DNA of 62,901 nt from a virus, in the IMG/VR virus record IMGVR_UViG_3300025120_000044, positions 1 to 62,901 of that record, one strand, 5' to 3'. Of this stretch, positions 61,292 through 62,901 are shown piece after piece; within the stretch, counting starts at the first letter, position 1; every line of letters begins with the position of its first letter. The notes beneath the pieces are model-generated. The model did not search any database, was not told where the DNA came from, and saw only the letters and a list, made by a program, of their open reading frames with translations. A program made the position numbers and the translations under genes.

Positions 61292-62901
61292 AAAAATTAT
61301 ATTTAGACTTTGAGACATATTATGACGTGCAATTTTCACTGACTAAAATGTCCACAGCACAATACATAAATCACAAAGATTTTAAGGTTTGGGGAGTAGG
61401 ACTGAAAGTAGACGACGAAGCTACGGAATGGTACAGCGCAGATGAAACAGACGATGTTTTAGCTGCAATAGATTGGAGCGATATCGCTTTGGTTTGCCAT
61501 AACACTTTGTTTGATGCCTTCATTCTTACAAGGCATTACGGTTATAACCCTGCGTATTATTATGATACGGCTGCTATGAGCAGAGGTTTATATCCTAACA
61601 TGTCGGCTAGGCTGAAAGACTGCGTTACACGTGAGTTTCCGTCTGACAATACTATGCGAAAGGGAGAGGAGTTAGCAAGTGCCAAAGGCATACGCGACCT
61701 TGACCCAGAGCTTGACGAACAAATAGGTTCGTACTGTATTCAGGACGTGGATCTAACACACGCACTCTTCCAGTCCTACATAGTTGGGTATCCAGAGTCT
61801 GAACTAGACTTGATTGACCTAACTACACGAATGTTCGTAGAACCAAAACTTCAATTGGACCAGCCTATGCTGTTGCAATATAAAGAAGATATGGCAAAAC
61901 GAGCAGTAAGTGCAATAGATGCGTCAGGTGTAACACGCGAAATTCTTGCTTCACAACAAAAGTTTCGTGCACACCTGGAGCAGCTAGGGATTAACATACC
62001 CACGAAGAAAAGCCCAACAACAGGTAAACAAATACCTGCGTTTGGAAAAAATGACCCTGCTTACTTACAAATGTGCAATATGTACCCAGAACATCGTGCG
62101 CTGTGGGAAGCCCGTGAAGTAGTCAAGTCACGTATTGATGAGACTAGAGCACAAAGGTTTATTGATTCGTGCAACCCTGACGGCAGCTTCGGCGTACCGC
62201 TCAGATATTATGCCGCACACACAGGCAGGTTTGGTGGTTCAGATAAAATTAACCTACAAAACCTACCTCGCGGATCGAAGCTCCGCACGGCAATTAAAGC
62301 ACCAATTGGTCAAAAACTATTTATAGCTGACTTGTCTAACATAGAAGTTCGTATGTTAGCTTGGTTAGCTAAAGAAGCTGATTTACTAGACGCTTTTAAA
62401 AACAATCGTGATGTTTATTGTGAGTTTGCTTCTCAAGTTTACAACAAGCCTGTAACAAAAGCTGACACACTAGAAAGATATGTAGGTAAAACTGCGGTGT
62501 TAGGTTTAGGATATGGTATGGGTCATGTTAAATTCAAAGACACTCTTAAAACTGGTGCAGTTTCTGTAGATGTTACAGATAGCACAGCCGTGCAAATTGT
62601 CCAGCAATACAGAGGGATGTACACGAACATACCTATTTTATGGTCACGTATGAAAGATTTGTTATTCAACATGATTTCGCCCAGAGACTACGGTGTTACG
62701 TATGGCCCAATTACGGTCGGACCACAGCAGCTAGTCTTGCCCAACGGCATGGCACTTAAATATCCTGACCTACGATATGCAGGTGGTGAATTTATATACA
62801 GCACTCAGAAAGGAATAGTTCGTACGTACGGACCGCGCCTGGCAGAAAATGTTATTCAAGCGTTAGCAAGAATAGTTATTACTGACCAAATATTAGAAGT
62901 A
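61288..62901 (+). CDS. polA: DNA polymerase A, N-terminal part (continues at 1-327)
   Basis: Family A polymerase with a 3'-5' proofreading domain: exo I LDFET (D7, E9), exo II HNTLFD, exo III YCIQDVD. Polymerase motif A is ADLSNIEVR, and motif B (O-helix) is RYVGKTAVLGLGYG. At the position of E. coli Phe762 this enzyme has Leu (the fourth residue after the motif Lys), a variant often found in marine viral PolA and thought to slow synthesis and raise fidelity. The frame runs off the window and is completed at the left end with motif C. The start overlaps the preceding stop by 4 bp. Confidence 0.95.
   Translation, partial: MKKLYLDFETYYDVQFSLTKMSTAQYINHKDFKVWGVGLKVDDEATEWYSADETDDVLAAIDWSDIALVCHNTLFDAFILTRHYGYNPAYYYDTAAMSRGLYPNMSARLKDCVTREFPSDNTMRKGEELASAKGIRDLDPELDEQIGSYCIQDVDLTHALFQSYIVGYPESELDLIDLTTRMFVEPKLQLDQPMLLQYKEDMAKRAVSAIDASGVTREILASQQKFRAHLEQLGINIPTKKSPTTGKQIPAFGKNDPAYLQMCNMYPEHRALWEAREVVKSRIDETRAQRFIDSCNPDGSFGVPLRYYAAHTGRFGGSDKINLQNLPRGSKLRTAIKAPIGQKLFIADLSNIEVRMLAWLAKEADLLDAFKNNRDVYCEFASQVYNKPVTKADTLERYVGKTAVLGLGYGMGHVKFKDTLKTGAVSVDVTDSTAVQIVQQYRGMYTNIPILWSRMKDLLFNMISPRDYGVTYGPITVGPQQLVLPNGMALKYPDLRYAGGEFIYSTQKGIVRTYGPRLAENVIQALARIVITDQILEV
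62758..62901. repeat. Terminal direct repeat, right copy (circular junction)
   Basis: This is the copy of positions 1-144, with one substitution at 62775. The mismatch (Arg codon cgg versus cga, silent) probably reflects population variation or an assembly-end error. Confidence 0.95.

Overview
The window is an essentially complete marine-type tailed bacteriophage genome captured as a circular contig. Positions 1-144 recur at 62758-62901 with one mismatch (g18 versus a62775). The DNA polymerase gene that runs off the right end at 62901 continues in frame from position 1 to 327, so the unit length is about 62,757 bp. The capsid is of the N4-gp56 type, the portal is P22-like, there is a very large internal protein and no tape-measure or tail-tube gene. 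This points to a podovirus-like phage. The AT-rich sequence, the Leu-type family A polymerase, the 2OG-Fe(II) oxygenases and the CsgG/CsgF proteins suggest an uncultured marine phage of a Gram-negative, probably proteobacterial, host. The host itself is not visible in the sequence.

Layout. (1) Rightward replication block, 60.7 kb through the junction to 6.9 kb: two small proteins around a ribbon-helix-helix regulator, DNA polymerase A, a CsrA homologue, primase-helicase, a Cas4/RecB-like nuclease, an SNF2-type helicase, a candidate ssDNA-binding protein, a resolvase-like nuclease and a DUF3310 protein. It ends at a bidirectional terminator near 6.93 kb. (2) Leftward late block, 53.3 kb down to 6.95 kb, in transcription order: terminase small subunit, a run of tiny Lys-rich proteins, a GalE-like epimerase, terminase large subunit, portal, scaffold, major capsid protein, adaptors, internal/ejection proteins, virion repeat proteins, a giant collagen-like fibre, three 2OG-Fe(II) oxygenase genes (one fused to two glycosyltransferase domains), a lysis cluster, a tail protein, a tail fibre, a thermonuclease, a GTA-type holin, then an accessory cassette (CsgF, CsgG, curlin-like protein, FecR-domain protein, cytidylyltransferase, CHASE2 adenylate cyclase, HNH protein). 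(3) Rightward block, 53.6-60.1 kb: small proteins, a 580-bp non-coding region packed with GGAACC/GTTCCAC sites, several small membrane proteins, and a MoxR-type AAA ATPase with a metallopeptidase-VWA partner flanked by two related proteins. A lone leftward structural-type gene lies at 60.2-60.6 kb.

Two linked gene sets stand out. The first looks like a phage collagen-modification system. A 1,323-residue Gly-X-Y fibre with Lys in the Y position and a self-cleaving S74 chaperone lies directly upstream of a PKHD-type hydroxylase, a second 2OG oxygenase, and a three-domain protein. That protein fuses a GT25 collagen-galactosyltransferase-like domain, a PLOD/LH3-type glucosyltransferase domain and a lysyl-hydroxylase domain. 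A GalE homologue elsewhere in the late block could interconvert UDP-Glc and UDP-Gal. The second is a compact, heavily overlapping curli-secretion-like cassette (CsgF-CsgG-curlin) followed by FecR, a TagD-like enzyme and a membrane CHASE2 class III adenylate cyclase. Together with the phage CsrA, it suggests that the phage manipulates the host envelope, secretion or second-messenger state, or uses a CsgG/F pore during lysis or virion release. These functional links are inference. The domain assignments rest on motifs visible in the translated sequence.
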